From NCBI RefSeq assembly GCF_021278985.1, contig NZ_CP082833.1, forward strand, positions 248,001 to 312,000: a stretch of DNA of 64,000 nt, written 5' to 3'. The number at the start of each line of letters is the position of its first letter. Within the stretch, counting starts at the first letter, position 1. Shown here piece by piece: positions 45,897 to 54,406 of the stretch. The notes beneath the pieces are model-generated. The model was not told the origin of the DNA, searched no databases, and worked only from the letters and a program-made list of their open reading frames with translations. The position numbers were made by a program, and so were the translations under genes. Source of the stretch: Citrobacter rodentium NBRC 105723 = DSM 16636. Its GTDB lineage: Bacteria > Pseudomonadota > Gammaproteobacteria > Enterobacterales > Enterobacteriaceae.

Positions 45897-46904
45897 TTAT
45901 TGGTTTTTCATTTTCCAGTAACGCGCCGCAGCCAGCGTGGACTCCAGCATACTGACGGTGCCCGCCTTACCCGTACCGGCGATATCAAATGCCGTGCCGT
46001 GGTCAACGGAGCTGCGCATAAACGGCAGGCCGAAAGTGATGGTGACGGAACGTTCGAAATCGAGGGTTTTGCAGGCGATATGCCCCTGGTCGTGGTAAAG
46101 AGAGAGGATGGCGTCATAGTGGCCCAGTTTGCCCAGGTGGAACACGGAATCCGCCGGCACCGGGCCGATAGCGTTAATGCCCATTTCCTGCGCCGCTTTC
46201 ACCGCCGGGATCAGGTTGTCGGCTTCTTCATGCCCAAACAGACCGTTGTCTGACCCGTGCGGGTTCAGCGCGGCGACCGCAATACGCGGATTTTTGATAT
46301 TTAACGCGGTGAATTCATGGTGAATCTGCTGTACGCAGGCCAGCACGCGTTCTTTATTGGCGTAATCACAGGCATCTTTAAGCGCCATATGACGGCTAAC
46401 GAAGAAGACCCGCAGGTTATGCACATGGAACATGGTCAGACCGTAATCGGAATGCGTTTCAACCTGATAGATTTCGGTATGGCCCGGCAACTTACATCCC
46501 GCCAGCTTGATCGCTTCTTTATGAATTGGCGCGGTAGACACCACATCGATCAGGCCCGCTTTCCCCAGCTCGATAGATTTCAGCACGTAGTCGAGCGACA
46601 TCTGCCCGGCCAGCTTCTGCACTTTACCCCACTCAATGCTTTCGCAGTCGTAATCGCCGGTTTCCAGAATATCCAGCGTGCCCCAGCTGAAGCGGGCCTC
46701 TTGGGGATAGGAAATTTTGTTTATCGGAAAATCGCATCCCATGATCTTCATGGCCCTGGCGATAATCGGAACTGAGCCAATCAAAAAAGGTTGGCACTCG
46801 TCGTAGACGCTTTTATTCATCATCGTTGCGACTGAAATTTCCGGGCCAATCCCGGCAGGATCGCCGATGGTAAGTGCGACAACGGGTTTTCTCTCTTGTG
46901 ACAT
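45897..46904 (-). CDS. pdxA2: PdxA2-type 4-phospho-D-threonate dehydrogenase
   Basis: PdxA2 oxidises and decarboxylates 4-phospho-D-threonate (or the erythronate form) to dihydroxyacetone phosphate and CO2 with NAD. The 335-aa product has PdxA-family metal-ligand motifs: LPGHTEIYQ (about 137), ALNPHGSDNGLFG (about 210) and SLYHDQGH (about 265), and the N-terminal LTIGDPAGIGPEI. It is the first gene of a seven-gene operon and lies beside its kinase, as in Salmonella. Biosynthetic PdxA uses 4-phosphohydroxythreonine instead; the context favours the catabolic type. Confidence 0.9.
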   Translation of the reverse strand: MSQERKPVVALTIGDPAGIGPEISVATMMNKSVYDECQPFLIGSVPIIARAMKIMGCDFPINKISYPQEARFSWGTLDILETGDYDCESIEWGKVQKLAGQMSLDYVLKSIELGKAGLIDVVSTAPIHKEAIKLAGCKLPGHTEIYQVETHSDYGLTMFHVHNLRVFFVSRHMALKDACDYANKERVLACVQQIHHEFTALNIKNPRIAVAALNPHGSDNGLFGHEEADNLIPAVKAAQEMGINAIGPVPADSVFHLGKLGHYDAILSLYHDQGHIACKTLDFERSVTITFGLPFMRSSVDHGTAFDIAGTGKAGTVSMLESTLAAARYWKMKNQ

Positions 46905-46932
46905 CGTGAACCTCTCGTAGTGGACTCAGTTT

Positions 46933-46971
46933 TTTTGTTCATATGAACATGTGATAATCATATGAACAAAA
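46933..46971. promoter_or_regulatory. Perfect 14-bp inverted repeat, likely operator
   Basis: TTTTGTTCATATGA (46933-46946) and its exact complement TCATATGAACAAAA (46958-46971) are separated by 11 bases; the left half also contains the self-palindrome GTTCATATGAAC. It lies 29 bases upstream of the pdxA2 start, in the divergent region shared with the TpiA2-type gene. It looks like two repressor half-sites or sites, but no regulator gene is present in the island. Confidence 0.75.
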
Positions 46972-46997
46972 CATTACCTGATGATTGAGAGGGTATT

Positions 46998-47013
46998 GGT
47001 GATTGAGATCACA
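46998..47013. promoter_or_regulatory. CRP-like site between pdxA2 and tpiA2
   Basis: GGTGA-TTGAGA-TCACA differs by one base from the TGTGA-N6-TCACA CRP core. Its place in the divergent promoter region fits catabolite control of a sugar-acid operon. Confidence 0.6.
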
Positions 47014-47149
47014 TAAAAAAATCCACAGTTTTATTTTATGAAAAAATGTGATCTAACATATATTCAGACACTGATAAAAAGTTCAACCTCGTTAAAAACG
47101 CTGCCCTTTTCATTACAAGTTATTGATTTGCATATTATGGAGAATAAAA

Positions 47150-47944
47150 ATGGAACAAATCTGGTTAGGAACCAGCTGGAAGATGAACAAGCCGTTGTCA
47201 GAAGCCTTGGCCTGGTGTGAAACGCTGGCGCAGCGGCTGCCGGGGGTTTTGCATCCGTCGATCCAGCCGTTCGTTATTCCCCCTTTTACCGCCATTCATC
47301 CGGTCAGCCAGTATCTGAAGCAACATCAGATCGCCTGTCTGACCGGAGCGCAGAATATGCATGAAATGGAAAACGGCGCCTGGACCGGTGAAATCTCCGC
47401 CGCGATGCTGGCTGAAACCGGGGCAACGCTGGTTGAACTCGGTCACTCCGAACGCCGCGGCGCGTTCAATGAAACCGACGCCGCTATCAACCAAAAGGTG
47501 CACAGCGCCCTGCGCCACGGTCTGCGGCCGCTGATCTGCATAGGCGACAGCGCCGATGAAAAACGCTGGCAGGTATCGCGAGAAACCGTCGTGCGGCAAA
47601 TGAAAATCGCCCTGTATGGATTAAGCGAACAGCAGGTTTTACAGACCCTGGTCGCCTACGAACCGGTATGGGCCATCGGCGAACACGGCACTCCGGCGAC
47701 GCCGGAACAGGCCGCAGAGATCCACCGGGCGCTGCGCCAGGCGTTATGCGAAACCTTCGGCAGAGAAACCGGGCTGCGTATTCCGCTGCTCTATGGCGGT
47801 AGCGTCAATCGGCAAAATGCCGTAGAGCTTCTCCGCCAGGACGACATCAACGGGCTGTTTATTGGTCGTTCGGCCTGGGATGCCAACGGCTATTGTGACA
47901 TTGTGCAACGCGTTAAAGAGGAATTTATTCTTCAGGCGCAATAG
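47150..47944 (+). CDS. TpiA2/EryH-type triose/tetrulose-phosphate isomerase
   Basis: A TIM-barrel isomerase of 264 aa, divergent from the pdxA2 operon. The N-terminal WLGTSWKMNKPLSEA differs from the NWKMN of glycolytic TpiA and is like EryH/LerI of erythritol pathways, which interconvert L-erythrulose 1-phosphate and D-erythrulose 4-phosphate. The catalytic Glu lies in VAYEPVWAIGEHGTPAT, and ELGHSERRGAFNET carries the catalytic His. Start 47150 follows GGAG; the longer frame begins in the leader. It could isomerise dihydroxyacetone phosphate or a tetrulose phosphate; the sequence leans to the latter. Confidence 0.85.
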   Translation: MEQIWLGTSWKMNKPLSEALAWCETLAQRLPGVLHPSIQPFVIPPFTAIHPVSQYLKQHQIACLTGAQNMHEMENGAWTGEISAAMLAETGATLVELGHSERRGAFNETDAAINQKVHSALRHGLRPLICIGDSADEKRWQVSRETVVRQMKIALYGLSEQQVLQTLVAYEPVWAIGEHGTPATPEQAAEIHRALRQALCETFGRETGLRIPLLYGGSVNRQNAVELLRQDDINGLFIGRSAWDANGYCDIVQRVKEEFILQAQ

Positions 47945-48023
47945 GATGAAAGAGAGATCAGAGAGGGAAATACATAGCGATAACGATGGCCGTTTGCTGA
48001 AAAAAACCACCGTGAAGGAACGT

Positions 48024-48051
48024 AAAACGGGCCGCCTGAGCGACCCGTTTT
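48024..48051. terminator. Bidirectional terminator between tpiA2 and tktA
   Basis: AAAACGGG and CCCGTTTT flank a 12-base centre. It lies after the plus-strand isomerase gene and after the minus-strand tktA stop, so it can serve both. Confidence 0.78.
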
Positions 48052-48066
48052 CTGCCGTATTAACGA

Positions 48067-50058
48067 TTACAGCAGCGCTTTCGCTTTCGCGACCACGTTG
48101 TCAACGGTGAAGCCGAACGCTTCGAACAGCTGCTCCGCCGGCGCCGACTCACCAAAGGTGGTCATGCCGACTATCGCCCCGTTCAGGCCCACGTACTTGT
48201 ACCAGTAGTCGGCGATACCCGCTTCCACTGCCACACGCGCGCTCACCGCTTTTGGCAGCACGGATTCACGGTAAGCGGCATCCTGTCTGTCGAACGCGTC
48301 GGTGGACGGCATGGAAACCACCCGCGCTTTCACGCCTTCGCCTGCCAGCTGATCCCAGGCAGCAACGGCCAGCTCAACTTCAGAACCGGTGGCAATGAAG
48401 ATCAGTTCCGGCTGACCGGCGCAATCTTTCAGCACGTAGCCGCCGCGCGCGATGTTCGCCAGCTGCTCCGGCGTACGCTCCTGCTGCGCCAGGTTCTGAC
48501 GCGACAGGATCAGCGCCGTCGGGCCGTCCTGACGCTCCACGCCGTACTTCCACGCCACCGCGGATTCCACCTGGTCGCACGGACGCCATGTGCTCATGTT
48601 CGGCGTCACGCGCAGCGAGGCCACCTGCTCCACCGGCTGGTGCGTCGGGCCGTCCTCGCCCAGACCGATGGAGTCGTGGGTGTAGACCATCACCTGACGC
48701 TGTTTCATCAGCGCCGCCATGCGCACCGCGTTACGCGCATATTCCACGAACATCAGGAAGGTGGAGGTGTACGGCAGGAAGCCGCCGTGCAGCGCAATAC
48801 CGTTGGCAATCGCGGTCATCCCGAATTCACGCACGCCGTAGTGGATATAGTTACCGGCGCTCTCCTCGTTAATCGCTTTCGAACCGGACCACAGGGTCAG
48901 GTTTGACGGCGCCAGGTCTGCGGAGCCGCCGAGGAACTCCGGCAGCAGCGGGCCGAACGCTTCAATCGCATTCTGAGAGGCCTTACGGCTGGCGATTTTC
49001 GCCGGGTTCGCCTGCAGCTTCGCGATAAATTCATTCGCTTTCGCGTCGAAGTCAGACGGCATCTCGCCCTTCATCCGGCGGGTGAACTCGGCGGCTTCCT
49101 GCGGGAAGGCCTTCGCGTAAGCGGCGAACTTCTCATTCCACGCGGACTCCTTCGCCTGGCCCGCTTCCTTCGCATCCCACTGCGCATAGATTTCCGACGG
49201 AATTTCAAACGCCGGGTGCTTCCAGCCGAGCGCTTCGCGGGTCAGCGCGATTTCCGCATCGCCCAGCGGCGCGCCGTGAGAATCGTGGGTGCCCGCCTTG
49301 TTCGGCGAACCGAAGCCGATGATGGTTTTGCACATCAGCAGGGACGGTTTGTCGGTGACCGCACGTGCTTCTTCCACCGCGCGTTTAATCGCGTCAGCAT
49401 CGTGACCGTCAACGCCGCGCACCACGTGCCAGCCGTAGGCTTCGAAGCGCTTCGCGGTGTCGTCGGTGAACCAGCCTTCAACATGACCGTCGATGGAGAT
49501 ACCGTTGTCATCGTAGAACGCAATCAGTTTGCCCAGCTTCAGGGTTCCGGCCAGGGAGCACGCCTCGTGGGAGATGCCTTCCATCATGCAGCCGTCGCCC
49601 AGGAAGGCGTAAGTGAAGTGGTCAACGATGTCGTGGCCCGGACGGTTGAACTGCGCCGCCAGCGTTTTCTCCGCAACCGCCATACCTACGGCGTTGGCAA
49701 TGCCCTGACCCAGCGGGCCGGTGGTGGTTTCCACACCTGCGGTGTAGCCCACTTCCGGGTGGCCCGGCGTTTTCGAGTGCAGCTGGCGGAAGTTTTTCAG
49801 CTCTTCAACTGGCAGGTCATAGCCGGTGAGGTGCAGCAGGCTGTAAATCAGCATTGAGCCGTGGCCGTTGGACAGCACAAAGCGGTCACGGTCGGCCCAG
49901 GCGGGGTTATTCGGGTTATGTTTCAGGAAATCACGCCACAGGACTTCGGCAATGTCAGCCATACCCATCGGGGCGCCCGGATGACCGGATTTGGCTTTCT
50001 GTACTGCGTCCATGCTCAGCGCACGAATAGCATTGGCAAGCTCTTTACGTGAGGACAT
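48067..50058 (-). CDS. tktA: Transketolase A (resident copy)
   Basis: The start MSSRKELANAIRALSM gives 663 aa, the E. coli TktA length, and the gene keeps its E. coli place next to loiP and speB, so this is the ancestral copy. ThDP-binding GDGCMMEG and the conserved HGSMLIYSLLHLTG are intact. A longer frame to 50088 adds ten residues and is not needed. The middle of the gene is nearly identical to the second transketolase 8.9 kb away, while the N-terminal 15 residues and parts of the last 100 differ. Confidence 0.97.
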   Translation of the reverse strand: MSSRKELANAIRALSMDAVQKAKSGHPGAPMGMADIAEVLWRDFLKHNPNNPAWADRDRFVLSNGHGSMLIYSLLHLTGYDLPVEELKNFRQLHSKTPGHPEVGYTAGVETTTGPLGQGIANAVGMAVAEKTLAAQFNRPGHDIVDHFTYAFLGDGCMMEGISHEACSLAGTLKLGKLIAFYDDNGISIDGHVEGWFTDDTAKRFEAYGWHVVRGVDGHDADAIKRAVEEARAVTDKPSLLMCKTIIGFGSPNKAGTHDSHGAPLGDAEIALTREALGWKHPAFEIPSEIYAQWDAKEAGQAKESAWNEKFAAYAKAFPQEAAEFTRRMKGEMPSDFDAKANEFIAKLQANPAKIASRKASQNAIEAFGPLLPEFLGGSADLAPSNLTLWSGSKAINEESAGNYIHYGVREFGMTAIANGIALHGGFLPYTSTFLMFVEYARNAVRMAALMKQRQVMVYTHDSIGLGEDGPTHQPVEQVASLRVTPNMSTWRPCDQVESAVAWKYGVERQDGPTALILSRQNLAQQERTPEQLANIARGGYVLKDCAGQPELIFIATGSEVELAVAAWDQLAGEGVKARVVSMPSTDAFDRQDAAYRESVLPKAVSARVAVEAGIADYWYKYVGLNGAIVGMTTFGESAPAEQLFEAFGFTVDNVVAKAKALL
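48447..50026 (-). repeat. Long direct repeat, right copy (tktA)
   Basis: Partner of the repeat at 39541-41120, same strand, constant 8906-base offset. Differences lie near the edges of the tract, for example at 39929/48835 and 40985/49891, the pattern expected of a gene-conversion tract. Confidence 0.9.
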
Positions 50059-50336
50059 TTTGACTCCAGATCGGATGATGAAGGCCATGCCCGTAACGAC
50101 TTGACGACAGCGCGTTTTGGGCTACGCCGGAAAAAAGTGCCAACAATGTAACCCAAGCCGCCTGTCATGTACATGGAGCATCCTTTTGCCGCTTCAGAAA
50201 TCTCCGGATCAGGCTCGCATGTTGCGCAATCTGCTCGCCCGGACCTTGTTCTTTTCTTTATACTTAGGCTCCGGCGCCGCTTCATCAGCATAGGGCGCAC
50301 AACAAAATACTCCTCATTTCGTGTGGAAGAAAAAAC

Positions 50337-51095
50337 ATGAAGATTCGCGCTTTACTGCTTGCTATGGGCATGGCGTCGGTGTTGACCGGCTGCCAGAATA
50401 TGGACTCCAACGGACTGCTTTCATCAGGCGCCGAAGCCTTTCAGGCCTACAGCCTGAGCGACGCGCAGGTGAAAGCGTTAAGCGACCAGGCATGCGCCGA
50501 AATGGATGGCAAAGCCACCATCGCGCCCGCGGGCAGCGAGTACGCAAAGCGCCTGAACACCATCGCCGCGGCGTTAGGCGATAACATCAACGGGCAGGCG
50601 GTGAACTACAAGGTTTACATGGCGAAAGACGTCAACGCTTTTGCGATGGCGAACGGCTGTATCCGCGTTTACAGCGGCCTGATGGATATGATGACCGATA
50701 ACGAAGTCGAAGCGGTCATCGGCCATGAAATGGGGCACGTGGCGCTCGGCCACGTGAAGAAAGGGATGCAGGTCGCGCTGGGCACTAACGCCGTACGCGC
50801 GGCAGCGGCGTCTGCCGGCGGTATTGTCGGCAGCCTGTCGCAGTCGCAGCTCGGCGATCTGGGCGAAAAACTGGTCAACTCGCAGTTCTCCCAGCGCCAG
50901 GAGTCCGAGGCTGACGACTACTCTTACGATCTGTTGCGTAAACGCGGCATCAGCCCGGCGGGGCTGGCGACCAGCTTCGAGAAGCTGGCGAAGCTGGAAG
51001 AGGGTCGTCAAAGCTCCATGTTTGACGACCACCCGGCATCCGCCGAACGTGCGCAGCATATTCGCGACCGCATGAAAGCAGACGGCATCAAGTAA
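50337..51095 (+). CDS. loiP: Outer-membrane lipoprotein metalloprotease LoiP (YggG)
   Basis: LoiP is an M48-family zinc protease anchored to the outer membrane and active at low osmolarity. The 252-aa product has a lipoprotein signal ending in the lipobox LTGC (Cys19), the zinc motif HEMGH near residue 131, and the third ligand in ESEADDYSYDL. It stands between tktA and speB and is transcribed away from both, as in E. coli. Confidence 0.95.
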   Translation: MKIRALLLAMGMASVLTGCQNMDSNGLLSSGAEAFQAYSLSDAQVKALSDQACAEMDGKATIAPAGSEYAKRLNTIAAALGDNINGQAVNYKVYMAKDVNAFAMANGCIRVYSGLMDMMTDNEVEAVIGHEMGHVALGHVKKGMQVALGTNAVRAAAASAGGIVGSLSQSQLGDLGEKLVNSQFSQRQESEADDYSYDLLRKRGISPAGLATSFEKLAKLEEGRQSSMFDDHPASAERAQHIRDRMKADGIK

Positions 51096-51106
51096 CGATC
51101 TTGCAG

Positions 51107-51220
51107 GCCCGGTAAACGCAGCGCCACCGGACAATATCTGCCGGATGGCGGCTACGCCTTATCCGGCCTACGGTCAACACATATCGTAGGCCCGGTAAGC
51201 ACAGCGCCACCGGGCAATGT
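51107..51220. repeat. BIME cluster between loiP and speB
   Basis: Three REP units in alternating orientation: CAGGCCCGGTAAACGCAGCG near 51105, GCCGGATGGCGGCTACGCC near 51141 and TAGGCCCGGTAAGCACAGCG near 51186. Confidence 0.85.
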
Positions 51221-51224
51221 GTCA

Positions 51225-52145
51225 TTACTCGCCTTTCTTCGCCGCCTGGATATAGAGCATCTCTAACGCCAGGGTCGCTGCGGCCAGCGCGGTGATTTCG
51301 GACTGGTCATAAGCCGGCGCTACTTCCACCACGTCCATCCCGACGATGTTCAGATCCTTCAACCCACGCACCAGCTTAATCGCACGATCGGAGGTCAAAC
51401 CGCCGATAACCGGCGTACCGGTCCCAGGCGCAAACGCCGGATCCAGACAGTCGATGTCAAAAGTCAGGTAAACCGGCATATCGCCGACAATCTGTTTCAC
51501 CTGGGCGAGGATATCTTCCACGCTGCGATCGTTCACCTGACAGGCATCCAGCACGGTAAAGCCGTTGTCTTTGTCGAACTCGGTACGAATACCGATCTGC
51601 ACCGAGTGATTTGGATCGATCAGACCTTCATTCGGCGCGGTATAGAACATGGTGCCGTGGTCAAACTCGCAGCCGTTGGCGTAGGTGTCGGTATGGGCAT
51701 CAAAGTGCACCAGCGCCATTTTACCGAAGTGCTTTGCGTGGGCGCGCAGCAGCGGCAGGGTGACAAAATGGTCGCCGCCAAAAGAGAGCATACGCTTGCC
51801 AGCCGCCAGCAGTTTCTCCGCGTGCGCCTGCAGTTTTTCACTCATTTCACGCGCATCGCCGAACGCGTAAACCAGATCGCCGCAGTCCACCACGTTCAGA
51901 CGCTCGCGCATGTCGAAGTTCCACGGGAAACGGTTGTGCTCCCAGGCGAGGTTGGTGGATACCTGACGGATCGCCGCCGGACCATGACGGCCACCCGCAC
52001 GTCCTGACGTCGCCATATCAAACGGTACGCCGGTGATCACCCAGTCGGCATCGCTGTCGTAAGGCTGGAAGTTCAGCGGCAAACGCAGAAAACCAAAGGC
52101 GTTGGAAACCAGGGAGTTATCATACTGATGACCTAAGGTGCTCAT
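51225..52145 (-). CDS. speB: Agmatinase
   Basis: SpeB hydrolyses agmatine to putrescine and urea. The 306-aa product, the E. coli length, belongs to the manganese-dependent ureohydrolases: SFGGDHFVTLPLL (about 118), VHFDAHTDTYA (about 147) and LTFDIDCLDPAFAPGTGTP (about 227) supply the metal ligands. It follows speA but a terminator-like hairpin separates the two, so it may have its own promoter. Confidence 0.97.
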   Translation of the reverse strand: MSTLGHQYDNSLVSNAFGFLRLPLNFQPYDSDADWVITGVPFDMATSGRAGGRHGPAAIRQVSTNLAWEHNRFPWNFDMRERLNVVDCGDLVYAFGDAREMSEKLQAHAEKLLAAGKRMLSFGGDHFVTLPLLRAHAKHFGKMALVHFDAHTDTYANGCEFDHGTMFYTAPNEGLIDPNHSVQIGIRTEFDKDNGFTVLDACQVNDRSVEDILAQVKQIVGDMPVYLTFDIDCLDPAFAPGTGTPVIGGLTSDRAIKLVRGLKDLNIVGMDVVEVAPAYDQSEITALAAATLALEMLYIQAAKKGE

Positions 52146-52172
52146 GGCAAAAACCTCATTGTTCGTCGATAT

Positions 52173-52215
52173 AAAAAAACCCTCCCGCGTCGTTAGGCCC
52201 GACGAGGAAGGGTTA
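52173..52215 (-). terminator. Terminator downstream of speA
   Basis: On the minus strand AACCCTTCCTCGTCGGGCC pairs with the later GACGCGGGAGGGTT, followed by a run of T. It lies between speA and speB and likely limits read-through. Confidence 0.78.
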
Positions 52216-52289
52216 GATGGGTAAAAAAACAGATTGTGTTAAATTATCGCTGCTATTTTGCCCAGGTTCAAGTCACCCGGGCGAGAGCA

Positions 52290-54266
52290 TTACTCGTCTT
52301 CCAGATAGGTATATCCGTACAGGCCAGCCTCGAACTCTTCGAGGAACTGCTGCTGCAAGGTATCGTCCAGCCCGGTCTGCTTCACCTGATCGCGGAAATG
52401 GGTCAGCAGCGTTTTCGGATCAAGCTGCACGTACTGCAACATATCCGCCACGGTATCCCCTTCATCCGACAGCTCCACTTCGACGCTGCCGTCCGGGAAG
52501 ACGAACACGTCCACCGCTTCGGTGTCGCCGAACAGGTTGTGCATATTGCCGAGGATCTCCTGATAGGCGCCCACCATAAAGAAGCCGAGTATCGGCGGAT
52601 TCTCCGGATCGTACTCCGGCATCGGCATGGTGGTGGCGATGCCGTCACCGTCGATATAGTGATCGATAGCGCCGTCGGAATCGCAGGTAATGTCCAGTAG
52701 CACCGCGCGACGTTCAGGCACCTGATTCAGCCCCTCCAGCGGCAGCACCGGGAAGAGCTGATCGATCCCCCACGCATCCGGCATCGACTGGAACAGCGAG
52801 AAGTTGACGTACATTTTATCCGCCATCCGCTCCTGCAACTCGTCGATGATTGGCCGGTGCGCGCGGTTGCTCGGGTCGAGCTGTTTCTGCACTTCATGAC
52901 ACATATTCAGATACAGCTGCTCCGCCCATGCCCGCTCCTGGAGACTAAAGGTCCCGGAGGAGTAGCCTACGTGGATATCGTGCAGATCCATCTGGCTGTC
53001 GTGCAGCCATTCACGCAGCGAACGGCGGGTGCCGGGTTCGTGCATCTCCTGCCAGGTTTCCCACATGCTTTGCAGCGCCCGCGGCGCGTCTTCTGCCGGG
53101 GCGACAGGAACGGTGTACTCGTTGCGCTCAACGCCGATGATATTGGAAACCAGCACCGTGTGATGGGCGGTGACCGCGCGGCCCGACTCGGTAATTACCG
53201 TCGGATGCGGCAGGCCGTTTTCCTCACAGGCGTCGCCGATCGCCCAGATGATATTGTTGGCGTATTCGTTCAGCCCATAGTTCACCGAACAGTCCGACTT
53301 GGAGCGGGTGCCTTCGTAGTCAACGCCCAGGCCGCCGCCGACGTCGAAACACTGAATGTTGACGCCCAGCTTATGCAATTCAACGTAGAAACGCGCCGAC
53401 TCGCGCACGCCGGTGGCGATATCGCGAATATTGGCCATCTGCGAGCCAAGATGGAAATGCAGCAGTTGAATGCTGTCGAGGCGGCCATGCTCGCGCAGGA
53501 TCTCCACCAGTTGCAGCACCTGCGCCGCCGCGAGGCCGAATTTCGACTTCTCGCCGCCGGAAGACTGCCATTTACCGGAGCCCTGCGACGCCAGACGCGC
53601 ACGCACGCCGAGGCGCGGCACCACGTTCAGACGTTCAGCCTCTTCCAGCACGATCGCCACTTCGGACATCTTTTCAATAACCAGATAGACCTTGTGGCCC
53701 ATCTTCTCGCCAATCAGCGCCAGGCGGATGTATTCGCGATCTTTATAGCCGTTACAGACGATCACGCTGCGGGTCATGCCCGCATGCGCCAGGACCGCCA
53801 TCAGTTCAGCTTTCGAACCCGCTTCCAGCCCCAGCGGTTCGCCGGAGTGGATCAGCGACTCAATCACGCGGCGGTGCTGGTTGACCTTGATCGGATAAAC
53901 GAGGAAATAGTCGCCTTTATAGCCGTACGATTCACGCGCGCGTTTGAACGCGGCGTTAATGGAACGCAGGCGATGTTGCAGGATCTGCGGAAAGCAGAAC
54001 AGTGCTGGCAGACGCTGCCCCTGCGCTTCGCGAGCTTTCACCAGTTTGGCGAGATCGACGCGCGCTTCCGGTACGTCAGGATCCGGGCAGACGCTGATGT
54101 GGCCCAGCTCATTGACGTCATAGTAGTTATTGCCCCACCAGGCAATATTGTAAGTACGCAGCATCTTGCTGGCTTCCTGGGAGCTCATTGCAACCTCCTG
54201 CATGGAGCGTAGTACACCCTGTTCGCCCGCTGACGAAGGCAAACCCATAGACATATCGTCAGACAT
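52290..54266 (-). CDS. speA: Biosynthetic arginine decarboxylase
   Basis: SpeA decarboxylates L-arginine to agmatine, the first step of the route to putrescine completed by SpeB. The 658-aa product from MSDDMSMGLPSSAG equals E. coli; an ATG four codons upstream is not needed. The PLP Lys lies in FLVYPIKVNQHRR (about 127); HFHLGSQMANIRDI and DVGGGLGVDYEGTRS form the barrel binding site, and DITCDSDGAIDHY is near the C-terminal active site. yqgB lies in the upstream leader. Confidence 0.97.
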   Translation of the reverse strand: MSDDMSMGLPSSAGEQGVLRSMQEVAMSSQEASKMLRTYNIAWWGNNYYDVNELGHISVCPDPDVPEARVDLAKLVKAREAQGQRLPALFCFPQILQHRLRSINAAFKRARESYGYKGDYFLVYPIKVNQHRRVIESLIHSGEPLGLEAGSKAELMAVLAHAGMTRSVIVCNGYKDREYIRLALIGEKMGHKVYLVIEKMSEVAIVLEEAERLNVVPRLGVRARLASQGSGKWQSSGGEKSKFGLAAAQVLQLVEILREHGRLDSIQLLHFHLGSQMANIRDIATGVRESARFYVELHKLGVNIQCFDVGGGLGVDYEGTRSKSDCSVNYGLNEYANNIIWAIGDACEENGLPHPTVITESGRAVTAHHTVLVSNIIGVERNEYTVPVAPAEDAPRALQSMWETWQEMHEPGTRRSLREWLHDSQMDLHDIHVGYSSGTFSLQERAWAEQLYLNMCHEVQKQLDPSNRAHRPIIDELQERMADKMYVNFSLFQSMPDAWGIDQLFPVLPLEGLNQVPERRAVLLDITCDSDGAIDHYIDGDGIATTMPMPEYDPENPPILGFFMVGAYQEILGNMHNLFGDTEAVDVFVFPDGSVEVELSDEGDTVADMLQYVQLDPKTLLTHFRDQVKQTGLDDTLQQQFLEEFEAGLYGYTYLEDE

Positions 54267-54274
54267 AGCGAACC

Positions 54275-54406
54275 TCAACTCTTTGTATACAGTGTAAAAC
54301 AGTTGACTACTATCGCAGCGTCATACCGCGATAACAACCCATTAACGGCGCTATTTTTCAGCATGTCATGCTGAAAACAAGGCCGTGCGACCGGTTTCTT
54401 ATTCAT
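54275..54406 (-). CDS. yqgB: Small protein YqgB, acid adaptation
   Basis: A 43-codon frame begins MNKKPVAR and contains GLLSRYDAAIVVNCFTLY, matching the C-terminal half of the 43-aa E. coli YqgB in the same place directly upstream of speA. The N-terminal half differs more. In E. coli it is linked to adaptation to mild acid. Its stop is eight bases before the speA start, so it may act as a leader ORF for speA. Confidence 0.75.
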   Translation of the reverse strand: MNKKPVARPCFQHDMLKNSAVNGLLSRYDAAIVVNCFTLYTKS

